A DNA stretch of 64,000 bases from Rotaria socialis (taxonomy: Eukaryota; Rotifera; Eurotatoria; Philodinida; Philodinidae). Shown piece by piece: positions 1 through 12,000 of the stretch (the first letter of the stretch is position 1; each line of letters begins with the position of its first letter). The notes under the pieces were generated by a model, which ran no database searches, was not told the origin of the DNA, and saw only the letters and a list, made by a program, of their open reading frames with translations. Made by a program: the position numbers and the translations under genes. Location: the NCBI GenBank assembly GCA_905331475.1, contig CAJNYU010000408.1, positions 1 to 64,000 of the forward strand, in the 5' to 3' direction.

Positions 1-149
1 ATTTTTCCTTTTCGATATTTTTCTTTCGACATTTTTCCTTTTCGACATTTTTCTCTTCGACATTTATCCATTCGGCATTTTTCCCTTTCGATATTTTTCT
101 TTCGGTATTTTTCTTTCGGTATTTTTCCCTTTCGACATTTTTCCTTTCG
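1..149. repeat. pyrimidine-rich minisatellite
   Basis: About ten imperfect tandem copies of a 14-16 base unit of the form ATTTTTCCCTTTCGAC run from the left edge to about 149. Copies vary in the number of C and T and in the last base (GAC, GAT, GGT or GGC). The array continues past the window edge, so its full length is unknown. No coding frame was recognised across it. Confidence 0.9.
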
Positions 150-637
150 GCCTTTCTACGGCCAACCTAATTAAATAGCTTCATTTTTTTTTACAAAGAT
201 ATCATGCACATGTTTATTAGTTGAATTACTTTTTGATTATTATTTTAATATAAAGAAATCTTTTTTCCACAAATTTCATATACATTTTGACATTGGTTGG
301 CGAATTTTATTTTTTATTATTCATGTGAATATGTATCACTTAAGTATATAGCAAGGTATATTTCAAATTTCGTATACCTCATATAAATGCAATAAAAAAA
401 AATAATTATTAGCATATCATCGATCAACAACGATTGGCAACTAATTGAATATCAACATCAAGTAGATTGAAGTCTTTAGTATTTAAATTGCTTCTACGGT
501 ATACTTCTTGAGCTGATACAGAGAAAAGAAATAAAATACTTCTTTAACAACATTGCATTTATTTACAAAGCACACCAATATAAAAAAATGAAAAATAAAA
601 GATATTTTTTAACCCAATTCGATGTTTTGAACAGTTA
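150..637. other. non-coding AT-rich stretch
   Basis: AT-rich sequence between the minisatellite and the GPCR remnant. I see no coding frame, repeat array or RNA gene in it. Confidence 0.5.
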
Positions 638-1140
638 CTATAGTCGCATTCCATTTCGTTGTATGACTTGTACATCTGGTAGCACCCCATTTCTTGCTAA
701 TCTTTGACAACGATTTAAATAAATAACCATTAGAACGTAATGCAATTGTTTTCGAAATCGTCCAGATACACAAATATAGATATAAAATGGACACTAAATG
801 AAAAAAATGATCTCGTTCATATTGATTTACAATAACCAATTCAAAACTCACCTCAAAATTACACTGATAAATACATGTTAATAATGTATTAATAAATCGT
901 ATTCGTGCAGCAATTAATAGACCGTCAGCAAAAGTCGTATTCGATATAATTATTATTACGTAAAATAATAGTAGGTGAAGTAGCAAAGAAATTGAAAATA
1001 ACTTCTACAAGAATCATTACTGTTAATTGGACTTCAAGTCGACGACGAACTATTGGTACTGTTCGATGAGAAAATTGTTTTACATTATAATAAGCTAACA
1101 ATCCAAAAATAATTGCAATGAATGTTGGAATAGCCCACAT
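638..1140 (-). pseudogene. rhodopsin-like GPCR, C-terminal remnant (TM5-TM7)
   Basis: The minus strand encodes the last third of a seven-transmembrane receptor. The piece at 1140-925 starts in a hydrophobic helix (MWAIPTFIAIIFGLLAYYN), followed by the basic loop VRRRLEVQLTVMILV and FNFFATSP, as in TM5-loop-TM6. A second frame (about 986-853) carries IAARIRFINTLLTCIYQC. A 58 bp GT-AG intron (851-794) then joins it to CPFYIYICVSGRFRKQL, the TM7 end and cytoplasmic tail, with a stop at 638-640. The two pieces are in different frames, so a frameshift lies near 930-990, and TM1-TM4 were not found upstream. This is either a decayed family member or a sequence error in a truncated copy. The family assignment rests on the TM7/tail pattern, which I recognise from large rotifer GPCR families. 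Confidence 0.6.
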
Positions 1141-2534
1141 TAAAACAGGTATTTGAAAAGTACTGTAATACTTTTCGTCGATAATATTAGTTATTGTGCA
1201 TATAGCTTTTCCTGTTGTAGACGATATATTTTCGTTATATTAGAGTAAGACAGGAATTTCAGTGAGAAGACAAAAGAATGAAAGCCATTGTTAAAGTATG
1301 CGCTGTTTTGAGATTGTGCCACCGTCACCGTTGTGGATGATTGAATGTAGCTAAAAACTGATCGATTATTGCCAAAGATAGACATGTAGTTGAGATAACT
1401 GAACATGATTGAAAAATATAATATCTTATTTTACAATATGGTAGTGAGCTTTCCATCCAGTTTGTATCAACTATACAAAAACAAATACACGAGAAGTAAA
1501 ACCTGTTAATAATTGACCAATGTTAACAGTTGATGCCACAGTTAAATAGAATGCACTTGAACTTTGTCAATAAGTTTGAAGACTGAGAAAGACAACAACG
1601 TTAAGGATTCCACCAAGTTAGGGGTGTCAATTTACAGTTTATTTTATTTAAAGAACGGGGGACGTTAACAGCCGAAATCGGCCCCCTGTTCAAGCACGAC
1701 TTTTTCGTTTTCATTATGCTAGTTTTGACGCTACATCCACATTTTGAGCCACATTTTATCATTAAATCAAATCTAGACATCATCTACATTACTTTTTATA
1801 TTGCACTAAAATCCACTGTATTTCCTTTGGGGAGCCGATCATTTTAATAAAATATTTCACTTATCATAGTTACTACTTATTTTAGTTTACCCGTCAGATT
1901 GTAGCCCTTTTCACGCTCTCTCTGATGGTATGTCAACATATGAGAAAACCTACTGAATTGAATTTGACACTGTCGGCATATCATACAAAAGTTCTAGTAA
2001 AGGTAAATACCGATGATGATACTTTTCGCGAAAGACTCAGATAATAATGTCGGTCCACGTTTACTTACGTATCATTCGATAGAGAGTTTCAAGATCTATC
2101 AAATGATGATAAAATATATACGGACAGTGTGCAGAAAGACAGTTCCGTTTCTTTTATTGAGATTTTTGTTTTCGTAGTTTTCTTCTCCTTGGTTAGATAT
2201 TCTTATTTGTATTTACCTATATTGATGTTAGTAGCATAGATAAATAAAGGGATATATCTTTTTATGCAGCATACGTTTTCTCCAATTGAAAGATATTTGT
2301 TGAAAACATTACTTTATTACAAGGTGCATGTACTATCGGCTGTATAGTGTTTCGCTCTACTAATTGAGTCATACGTGGTAGAAAAAAAACTTTTCATGGC
2401 GCATTTCATTATATAGTAATGTTTAGTGATCCGGTCATATATGAACTAATCGAGAACTAAGGCAGACATTTCATCTAAGGTCACTGTCTTAGTGTGTATC
2501 CCTATTGTGAACGTTTAATATACAAACGATTATA
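1141..2534. other. no gene recognised; holds a shared element terminus
   Basis: Mostly AT-rich DNA with short unrecognised frames. Positions 1619-1643 carry a sequence beginning AGGGGTGTCAATTTACAG that occurs almost unchanged at 61388 inside a phosphatase intron. It probably marks one end of a small TIR element family, but no matching second end was found here. The stretch just before 2535 may hold the 5' end of the neighbouring transposon; no terminal inverted repeat was identified. Confidence 0.45.
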
Positions 2535-5003
2535 ATGAATGAACGTTGTTTTCCGTGTGGTGCTCATCTTGACTGCAGTTCTTGTGTCCGACCACTGAAA
2601 TCACCATGCCTCAGAATGTTTATGTCTATTCGTACTCTTAAATCACTTTCTACCGATCAAAATGTGTGCAATGTTTGCCGACATTCATACATCAAGTGGA
2701 AAAGTGAAAATTCAGCATTCTCTGCAATGCTTGATCATTTCGAAAATGATATAGTAGTGATCAATGATGATGCGAATAGTGATTCGGTAATTTGTTTTTA
2801 TATGATTGTATTTATGTTGATTTTTTGTTTTTAAGTATGAGTTGATGGACGTTCAGGTTCAAGCTGATGATTCATCTCGTTTAACAACTGTGGAAAATCC
2901 AACTTTGATTACAACTACAAATCATCAAGTAGTTAAGTTACAGCTAAATGCAACTTCCTCTTTCCATACGTAAGAAAAAAATTTAATGAAGAAAACAGAT
3001 GTGTAATGTATTTTCACTAGGAAATGATGTGTTTGTCGTGAAAATCTTCGTGATCATGCGGTGAAAATTACATCTCAGGATAGAGATTTTATATTTTTTT
3101 CACGTAATATTTGGATACCAGAAGGGACACGATGTTGCTCAGGCCATTTAATTAATAATCTATTATCGAAAGACGCTGTTGATCAGATTAAACCTTTCTC
3201 AATACGATATCAAGAATTAAGCTCGTCGGATGTTCAACTTCTTTTAAGCAAAGCTCAGACTTTATTTGAAAATGGCAAGAAAAGATTTAGTTTCGATGAT
3301 CCAAGAGATCTTAATGATGATGAATATTGTTTACTAACTAGTCTCTCAAGAGACCACTTTACTGATTTTGTTCAAATCACTTCTTCATCTATTATTCGCC
3401 CCTCGTGCAATCGATCGATAAGAACTGCGGTCGGCATTTTTTTATGTAAACTTCGTCTTGGTATTTCAAATAGACTATTAGCTTGCATGTTTCAAATAGC
3501 AGACAAACGAACAGTGTCTCGAATTATAAATAGTGCGCGTCAAGCTATTGTAAAGAGTTTTGTACCAGATAATTTAGGCTTTGGACATGTTACTCGTGAA
3601 GATGTTATTGGTCTCCATACCACAACAATAGCTCGAGAACTAATGAGCGGTGGTGACAGTACTGATACAGCAATAATTATTATTGATGGAACGAATCTTT
3701 ATATTCAGGTGAAATAATTGCTTTTTGTAATGAATTTATTTTATGTTGCATTTTAGAAGTCTCGAAATAATGAATTTCAAAGAACGGCTTTTAACTTATA
3801 TAAGAAAAGATCCTTATTAAAGCCAATGATGATTGTAACAACTACAGGTTATATCGTGGCTTGTATTGGACCGTTCATGTCTGATTTTAACAACAACGAC
3901 GCTGCGATAATGAAAGATATTTTACTTCGCAATACCGATCACATTTTAAGTTGGCTAAAAGAAGTAATATTTTTCAAAGGAAAACCTTTATATAATTTTC
4001 TTCTTTAGCATGACACACTGGTGGTTGATAGAGGGCTTAGAGACTCTATCGGTGTTATGAAAGCTCTTGTGTTGGAGGCTACTATGACATCATTTCTTGA
4101 TGGTAGACGTCAATTTTCAGTCGAAGAAGCTAACGAATCAAGATGCGTCACAAAAATACGCTGGATCGTGGAAACCGCTAACCGTCGACTCAAACAATTT
4201 AAGTACTTTGCGAATACCATTCAAAACTCGTCCCTAGTGTACTTAGAGTCTGATATGTCAATTGCTTGCACTCTCATCAATCATTATCAATCACCTATGA
4301 CAAGATCTAAACTGGAAGATGAAGAGATAGGTGTACAAATAATGCAATTACGGCAACAAAAATATCAAATTCAGCTCGTAATTATTTTTAACATAACTTT
4401 TTCTGCAACTTGTATCATGTCCTTATTTAGCTCTTAGAAGAAAATAATCTAATCAAGCGGTTTCCTCTATGGGAAATAATTAATCATACCGAAATCATAG
4501 ATGGTTTTCCTATTATGACACAAGACGATCTAGGAGATCTTACTTTTGGTAATAAATCTTCATTTAATTTCTCACAACTATCTATTTTTATAGGTGTTTT
4601 TCAATTGAAACGAGCACGTTCTTATGCTGAGGAGCGCTGCTCAACTACCAATCTAACCAGTGACATAGCTTACAGTGTACACCAATGTAAAATTATTCCA
4701 AATTTGATTCGTATTCCTACTCAATCCGCACATAGTAATCGAGTTACATATCATCCAACAATCCACTTTACTGATCAAGCAATTCTAGGTTGGTGGTGCG
4801 ATTGCTTCACTAGTGCACGATTTCTCAGCTGTTGCAGTTATATAGCTTCAGCCATTTGGTTTCTTTCCCATCAACGATGGCAAACACAACAGTATCATAT
4901 GCCATTGGGCGAATACAAAAACTTAGCTACAGATTTGATGCAAGTCTCAGATTTCTATGATCCGTCTGATGATGATGACTCACAACGATACACGTTAACA
5001 TAA
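2535..5003 (+). pseudogene. DDE transposase (DDE_Tnp_4 type, SWIM-like tail), seven exons, one nonsense codon
   Basis: Exons 2535-2786, 2836-2969, 3021-3708, 3757-3963, 4009-4377, 4431-4548 and 4594-5003 join in phase through 45-51 bp GT-AG introns. The N-terminus is cysteine-rich (CFPCGAH, CSSC, CNVC, CVCREN), as for a zinc-binding DNA-recognition domain. The catalytic core shows IIIIDGTNLYIQ, then LVVDRGLRDS, then IRWIVETANRRLKQFKYF, fitting D, D and E positions of the DDE_Tnp_4 family (Harbinger/ISL2EU relatives). The C-terminus has WWCDCF followed by FLSCCSYIASAIWFL, resembling the SWIM zinc-finger tail known in some of these transposases. With the splice that fits best, codon 3025-3027 is TGA inside the cysteine cluster, so the copy is probably dead or contains one base error. 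No terminal repeats were identified. The LTR of an unrelated retroelement begins 18 bp after the stop. Confidence 0.8.
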
Positions 5004-5021
5004 ATATTTCAACATTCGATC

Positions 5022-5266
5022 TGTAAGGTTATTTTTTAACGGTTGACTATTGTACCCCTTTATTGAAGAAAACACTCCATCATATATACTATATGAAAAA
5101 CTCAAACAGAGAGATAGTTAGTACTAGAGAGAAAGAGAGTAAGAGAGAGTTATTACACAGAACAATATATGTTCCTTTGACCTGTGACAAGAGACATAAA
5201 GAGAGAACTACATAGGAGAAGAATAGAAGTGATGATATGATCTCACGAAAGGTGAGGATCATAACA
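5022..5266 (-). mobile_element. LTR of a retrotransposon (3' LTR on the minus strand)
   Basis: Read on the minus strand, the segment starts TGTTATGATC and ends AACCTTACA, giving TG...CA ends with partly inverted termini. It is preceded on that strand by a GGGGGAGG purine run (5275-5267), the expected polypurine tract, and contains an AATAAA polyadenylation signal. It lies downstream of an integrase tail in the same orientation. A matching 5' LTR was not found in the window. The right-hand border is firmer than the left because the polypurine tract fixes it. Confidence 0.65.
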
Positions 5267-5285
5267 CCTCCCCCGTACAAAAAAA

Positions 5286-5304
5286 GATGCGCGTCCCGCG
5301 CATC
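5286..5304. repeat. GC-rich perfect hairpin beside the polypurine tract
   Basis: GATGCGCG, a TCC loop, then CGCGCATC gives a perfect 8 bp stem with a 3-base loop in otherwise AT-rich DNA. It sits just 5' of the polypurine tract on the minus strand. Its role is unknown. Confidence 0.8.
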
Positions 5305-5371
5305 GAACAGCTATCAGTATAAATAAGATAAAGTGGTAAAATATGATTGCATGCGTTTGAATACTTTGTAA

Positions 5372-6530
5372 TTAGACGACTCGTTCCATAACCGGTTGTA
5401 GTTGACTAATAAGAGCCCATGTAGATTTCTCTGTTTCATTGTCTTGAACAAAATAATTTTGTTCACCTGTCTTATTGATCACTTGGCAAGGTCCTATCCA
5501 CCGTTCATCTAATTTTGTACGATTAGCACATACTTTCAGAAATACCAAGTCACCAATAGAATAAGACATCTTTGCGATGTTTATCATATCGTAGTTAGGC
5601 ATGCACCGAACCCGAACTACCCAGTTTCGGTCATACCCGGATTCGGTCATACCCGGATTCGGTACTACGCGGTATTCGGTACTACCCGGGTTTCATCATA
5701 CCCAGATTCGGTACTGGAATTCGAAGGTCTACTTATTCGTATTCTTCGAAGCATAGAAATGAATAACAAATAGTACCTATAGATCGATAGTAATAAATGA
5801 TTTTATTTCAAAGGTTTATGGTCTTTTCCTCAATCGAGCATAGATAATCTTATCTATCAGGACAGTATACAATTAAATGAGCTTTTATGAACATTTCTCT
5901 TGGACTCAGCTACAGGAAATCATCGAATAGTTCTTCTTATTGAAATGATCCGTCTGATAGTCTAAGTAGGGATCTCAGAATTCGAATACTACCAATACCA
6001 ATAAAATTTAGTACTTTTGATATCGATATTAGCATTATTAGTATTGATATTGTTAGTAGACCGATGGAAAAAATCATACATCCGCATTTTCGGAAAACTT
6101 AATAAGGAGAGCCATTCGACGATTTCTTGTAGTTGAGTCCCAGACAAATATTAAGAGAAGCTCATTTAACTGTATCCGTTCCTGATAAATGAGATTAACT
6201 ATGATACGTTGAGCAAGGTAGAGGATCTTTGACATGAATTCATCTTTTATCACCTACTCTATATATCCATAGGTGCTATTTATTATTCATTTCTATGCTT
6301 CGAAGGATACAAATAAGTAGATCAGAGAATCCCAGTACTGAATCTGGGTATGATGAAACCCGGGTAGTATCGGGTACCCGGTATGACCGAAACCGGGTAG
6401 TACTGACCCGAACTACCCGGTTTGTACCCGGGTTCGGTGCATGCCTATTCGCGAGGCATTTGCTTCAAATGAAAAGGCGATATTCCATTACAATCAGCGT
6501 TGCTTGTAAAGTTATGCCTTGATTTGTCGT
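5372..6530 (-). pseudogene. retroelement integrase 3' end, interrupted by a foldback element
   Basis: The minus-strand frame ending at 5372 reads SYSIGDLVFLKV, LDERWIGPCQVINK, then NYFVQD and QLQPVMERV. This is the usual C-terminal integrase layout (GD-V plus WxGPxxV) of Ty3/gypsy-type pol. On the far side of the 848 bp element, minus-strand 6530-6450 reads NGISPFHLKQMPRE, matching the G-SPF motif that precedes that domain in such integrases. Apart from the insertion, upstream sequence contains many stops, so the element is dead. Reverse transcriptase could not be assigned with confidence. The assignment of the 5' half rests on a short motif. Confidence 0.6.
5598..6445. mobile_element. 848 bp foldback (long-TIR) non-autonomous DNA element
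   Basis: Long terminal inverted repeats of about 190 bp (5598-5790 and 6262-6445) begin GGCATGCACCGAACCCG and include several degenerate copies of a CCCGGATTCGGT-like motif, so the arms carry internal subrepeats. TA dinucleotides flank both ends (5596-5597 and 6446-6447), consistent with a TA target-site duplication as in Tc1/mariner-like elements. The interior (about 470 bp) shows no coding frame. It sits inside a retroelement integrase in a position that splits the reading frame, so it inserted after the retroelement. Confidence 0.85.
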
Positions 6531-9093
6531 AAATCCCTCAATGAGTATGAAAATAAACCAAAGACTGGATGTAGTGATTTTTAGGTATCATTTCTGTTGA
6601 TATCCAAGTTAGTTGATTTTCTTTTCGGTTGTGTAAAGATCTTATAGCATTCTAGTTTTTTTAGATTTGATTTGTAGCTTGTTTCGTTTCTTTGCTAATG
6701 TGACTAAGTGTGGTACTCATGAAGCTTTATGTTCTGTAACAAGTAAAAATTCACTGACGCGATCAAATACTGAAGAAAGTAGAAGAGAAAATACATAAAA
6801 GAATTTTTCAGCATCAAAATTGTAAACCACCATGCTTAAGCATTCGTATATATTTTTATAGAAAAATTGATAAAGGTTTCAATTGGTCTCCTTGAAATCT
6901 TTCTTTTCGGATACTGAGAATAGGGCTTCAAAATATACAACATAATGATCTCATGTTTGTTCCTTCTATTATTGTTTCAAATCGTCACATTTTAGTATCA
7001 TTGATAACCCCACAATCAATAAATTCATGTGATCTTTTATATATTGGCTTAATCAGTGCGATTAATTGAAATCATTTTAGATCGAGTCAACATTTCAATT
7101 CATTTCCAGGTGCATTGCTTTCCTTACACATTCATTGTGAATATTTGGCATTATAATTGTCAAATATATAAAAAATTTTGGATACACAGGTTTCGACTAA
7201 GTTGAGTGGAATACTATACTTTGCATAGACACCTGTTAAAATAAAAATTAGAGGATTATGAGTTGCTATTAAAATATGAAAGTCAGCAATATAGGTACTT
7301 CAGTTTCATATAATGCTTCAAGTAAATTTGTTCCCATTGACGTAATACATGACTGAATTATAGTCGACATGCTTTTAATTATTTCATTCTGTGCTTGAAT
7401 TTATTGCGTAAATAAATATCATCCATGTAGAAAACATTGATTTGTTTTTCGTATTTCACGTTAAATTGTTTAATTCGTTATTGAAATTTTTTCGAGTCAA
7501 TTTAATTTCTTCATAACGTTTTTGCACTATTATTAGCTTATTGGAACCAGGATTAAGTTGAGATCAAGAGTTGACATTCATACTAAATGTTTACCATTGC
7601 AATGATAACATTTAATTGTACATTCTAAATGGGCACCACGTTTTTGGTCACATCCAAAACGACGACATTGATCATAATTAAATTAATATTTCTTTTACAT
7701 ATGTCCCGGAGACTTACATTTAGAACGGATAAGTAGTTTTGGAGCCTTAAGGAATTCATTTAGTGTGTAAAGTTGATTTAAACAATGATATATATCCAAT
7801 ATTTGAATGTGAATCATTTCGACCAGTCTAGTCAGCTCTCACATGCATTGTTCGATTTGTTTTAGTTCCAATTCATTCATTACACCAATATTTTGGAATA
7901 TATTTCTCTTTTACTGCTTGACAAATTTTCTCAATTGAAATGTGATTATGAAAAACTTTAATCAATACGAAGAATGATGTTAGTAGATATTTTGACAACT
8001 GTATTTCGATTTTTATATTGTTAATTTTATGCGTGTGATTCGCTTATGTATATTAATGAATAAACATTTCAATATATTTTATTAATATCATCATATAAAC
8101 TTCTGCATTTATCCATCACATACGTCAAACGCTAATAGTTTTTAGTTTCTTTCTGATGTGTGTGACTACGCTTATTGCCAGCTTGATAAAAATTTAAAAA
8201 AATATCAAGATGTATATTTGATTTCGCCCATTCATCAATATGTGCGTCTTTATATCATGAATTTCAGCATTTTCCTGACTATTTTGTCGTTGTAAAATTC
8301 TGTGATTCTGATTTAATTGATGAATTTTAATTGTATTCATATGTATTTTGATTTATGTCTATCTCCTTAAGAAGTTGCAAAAAATGAATTTTCAAATATT
8401 ACCAAAGTGCACGTGTATATACATGTGACATCTGTACGTGAAATATACGGAGCAGAGAGAGAGAGAGAGAATGGAGAATGGGAATTTTGCAGCATCACTT
8501 TCGAGTGGATATTTTCTGGTTTTTGTATTGACGAGACCATGGAGTCAAAAAATGATCGATAAAAATGAGCATGTCAAATAAGTAACAGAAAAAAAGAACT
8601 CGTGTAAAAGCACATTAATGCTGTCCTTCACATTGCACTTAATAACATGACGCGTACCGGCGGCGACAGAAACTGCATTTTTTTGCTAATTATTATGTCA
8701 TTTATTGAGATTCGTCTGAGTCGATTGCTGAAAAGTCACAGTTGGCACTGGCAGTTTGAATTTTTCTTTTCGTTAGAAGACAACTCAGTCTGTTTTTAAT
8801 TGATTATATATACACCCACAAATGTGAAATAAAAAATATGTCGCGTCGAAAAAAAACTATTGATGCTGAGCGTATATGTTTATTCGGTGTTTAGCACAGC
8901 CGTCTCGTTCACATTTCTCTTTTTTTCAGTGTAAAAAGAGCATTTCATTCAGAAATATAATTACTTGCTCGTTTCTTCGTTATACTTTGTCAAGGTTTTA
9001 TTTCATCTTCCTGTACGGCAATCGCAGAGAAAGAATGAATAACTATTTTACCATTTGCATCACATACAAAATCAATAAATAACCGAGAAGAAA
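6531..9093. other. decayed DNA, no intact gene
   Basis: AT-rich sequence with frequent stops on both strands. Minus strand 7700-7580 shows a short cysteine-rich stretch (CRRFGCDQKRGAH then CTIKCYHC), which could be a remnant of a zinc-binding domain, but it cannot be followed into a gene. A short GA microsatellite lies at about 8455-8470. Nothing else was recognised up to the antiporter start at 9094. Confidence 0.45.
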
Positions 9094-12000
9094 ATGTCGA
9101 TTATAGCTAACCTATTTGAAGATCCTAGAAAAGATCCTGTTGCCGCATTTCTTCTACAAGTTTTTATTACTCTCATTCTGTCCAAAATATTCACTAAACT
9201 CTTGTCATTTATTCATCAGCCGGCAGTCATTGGTCAAATTGTAGCTGGTATTGTTCTTGGACCGAGTGTACTAGGTTTTGTGCCTGGCTTTAGTTCGTTT
9301 GTGTTCGATACTCACACTATTGCCTCTTTTCAATTAGTTTCATCGCTGGGTCTCATCTTTTTCATGTTTTATCTCGGTCTAAAAATGAACCCGAATGAAA
9401 TTCGGCAAGGCTGGCAACGTACATTACCCGTTGCTCTAGTCAGCATTATCGTGCCCGTAAGCATTGGATGTGTTACCAGTCTATGGCTTTATGCAATGGT
9501 TCCACCTAATGTTAGTAAGGCATCATTTATTCTTTTTGTTGGTGAGAAATTTCACAATTTACTGAGTATGCGTGAATGAATTAATCTTTTCCTTTTTGAA
9601 AAATCGCAGGTTCCGGTATTGGTTTCTCTGCCTTTCCTGTTTAGGCTTCCATTTTACAAAGCATGAATCTTATTACAACACCACTTGGTGAGTATAACAA
9701 TGCAAGAGCCGAACAATATTTTATTCTTGTTTGGATTTTTTGCGTATCCTTGAACATCATTATGAAAAAATAAGTTACAATAACTGATCAGCGACGCGAG
9801 GAATGAATTTTCCGAGAAAGACTCATTATTCGAAGACAACTATAGATCTTACATTAAACAAGAGTTGTAGATGCATGTTTAGTAGTAAGAGCTTCTTGCA
9901 AAAACAAGAAAGACTCTTATATATGATGCCAAAGTTAAGAGTATTCCTGCTTCATTAGATGATATATCGAGAATTACACAAAAATTATCTTAACATAGTT
10001 GCAATAAAATGTGAGTTGCAGAAATATTCTTTATGATCTCTCACAGCAATCATTATGTCGGCAAGGTTACACTACTTCGACAAAACTATGAACTCAGAGA
10101 ATATCGCCGATCATTTACCTGATTTAGATAAAGCTAACTTCGGTGCCGAAGCTAAAACAGTAACAACAAGTTATGGATTGCAGGTTTTCCAGTAGCTATT
10201 TTCAATGCTCACGAGTTTCGAACTCACTTACTTAAGTGAAATCCATAATGATTATGAGGCTACAATTGATGAGACGAATGATTTTAAAGAAAAGTCAGAT
10301 CAAGATATTACAAATCATGTCGTAATGGAATAGATGGAAAATATTTTTCAAATCCTTTGTTTTCGTCGAAATATAACTTTTATATTTCAGACGCTCGAAA
10401 ATCCATCGAAAATAGAAAATCATTTATTTGAAAATATACTTCACATAAAATTCTAAACAGTGTCTAGTTTTCATTTCAATTGCAATGTATTTCACCGAGA
10501 GCTCTTCCATTCATTGATGAACAAACAACAAATGTAAATGCTAAACAGGATACAATGCTACTAACACATACACAGTTCACTCTGTTACTATTTTGAAATT
10601 CATTTTTGCCTTTAGCGGATGGTGGATTTGTACAAAAATCTGTCAAAATTTCAAGGAGTTTACTTTTGTTGAACGCAAGGCAAGTGAATTTCAAAATTGT
10701 AACAGAACTTTTGGGACATCCTTTATATCAAAGTCCCCCACTAATAAGTTATTTAGTTTCACGTTCACTTGTTCTTGTCAGTCATACAAAAAAAATAGCA
10801 ATTCACTAATATATATTCTTTTGCCGTTGCTAGAATATTATTTCACCTATTGCTTGTATTGTCTTTCAACTAGGGGTGGACCATTTAATTTAATGCGAGT
10901 TAATTAACGCCGCTAATTAACTAAAAGCGTTAACCGTTAATATTAACGGTTAACTGTTTTAGTTAACGTTAATTTTAAATAAACGTAAATGTACCACCCC
11001 TACTTTCAACTACAATTGGTTTTCCTAATTTCGCTGGTAATGTGTAGCTGATTTTTTTATAAGATAGAATTTACTGTTCGCTGTCGATCAGTTTGATCAT
11101 ACATTCCCACCAAAATTTTTTGTGATTTGTGATGACATTCTTACTGTGAATGTATCTTACATTAATGTATTTATCATACAACAAGGGTTTCACATAAGAG
11201 AACTGCGCATTTGGCTGTAGAGAGACATCATGAAGTAGCTGTAATGCAAAATACTTCAAAATCACTCGTTTTCTATACAAAGTATATTTGAGCTATTTCA
11301 TAAATTTTATAGAAGGATAATTATCTCCTATTTACATACTCTCACTATCCGTTTTACATAAAAGTTTACTATTCGATATGTAGTTTACAGTCGTAAAAGT
11401 CGAATTTCTTCAAGATCATTTTCTTGTAATACGAAATCCTTCCGAAATCGTGACTTTGCTGATAGATATGGACTCCGCATACGTATCCATGTTTACATAC
11501 CCAAATTCACCTTCAGTTATTTTAGTTTAAAAATTGTTTGATATATTTATAAGTGACATAATTCGAACTTGCTGCTATAGAGCTAACTGTAAAAAGGAAA
11601 AAGAAAAGCTTGCTTAAATTTAAGATAGCTGATTCCTTATTCATGTTTTCTTTCCTTGTTTTTATTCAGGTGTATTGACAATTAGCGTTGCAGCAATCGA
11701 AGACATAGTTGTTTGGGTGATTCTGGCTGTGGCAACTGCTTTTAGTAAAGGAGGTCCAGCTATACAAGGTCTCTACACTCTTCTACTAGCTTGCGCTTTT
11801 ATTCTTATCATGCTTGTTATTGTTCGTCCATTGCTGTCGCTTCTTCACGTTTACTATCTTCGTAGAAATGATGAGTGCAACATCTATTTTATTGTTGTCT
11901 GCCTATTACTTCTTGTTATCGCATCGCTCGCTACTGAAGTCATCAATATACATGCATTTTTTGGCGCATTCATTGCTGGTCTCGTTATTCCTCGTCATCA

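Noticed and set aside
1191..1406. Minus-strand frame as the N-terminus of the GPCR
   Set aside because: No signal peptide, transmembrane helix or conserved GPCR motif; it cannot be spliced to the TM5 piece with confidence.
5089..5280. Minus-strand 63-codon frame as a gene
   Set aside because: It lies within the LTR and has low-complexity hydrophobic content.
7425..7445. Minus-strand YMDD-like motif (FYMDDIYL) as a reverse transcriptase remnant of the retroelement
   Set aside because: Only the four-residue core and a few neighbours fit; flanking frames have stops and no other RT block was found, so chance is likely.
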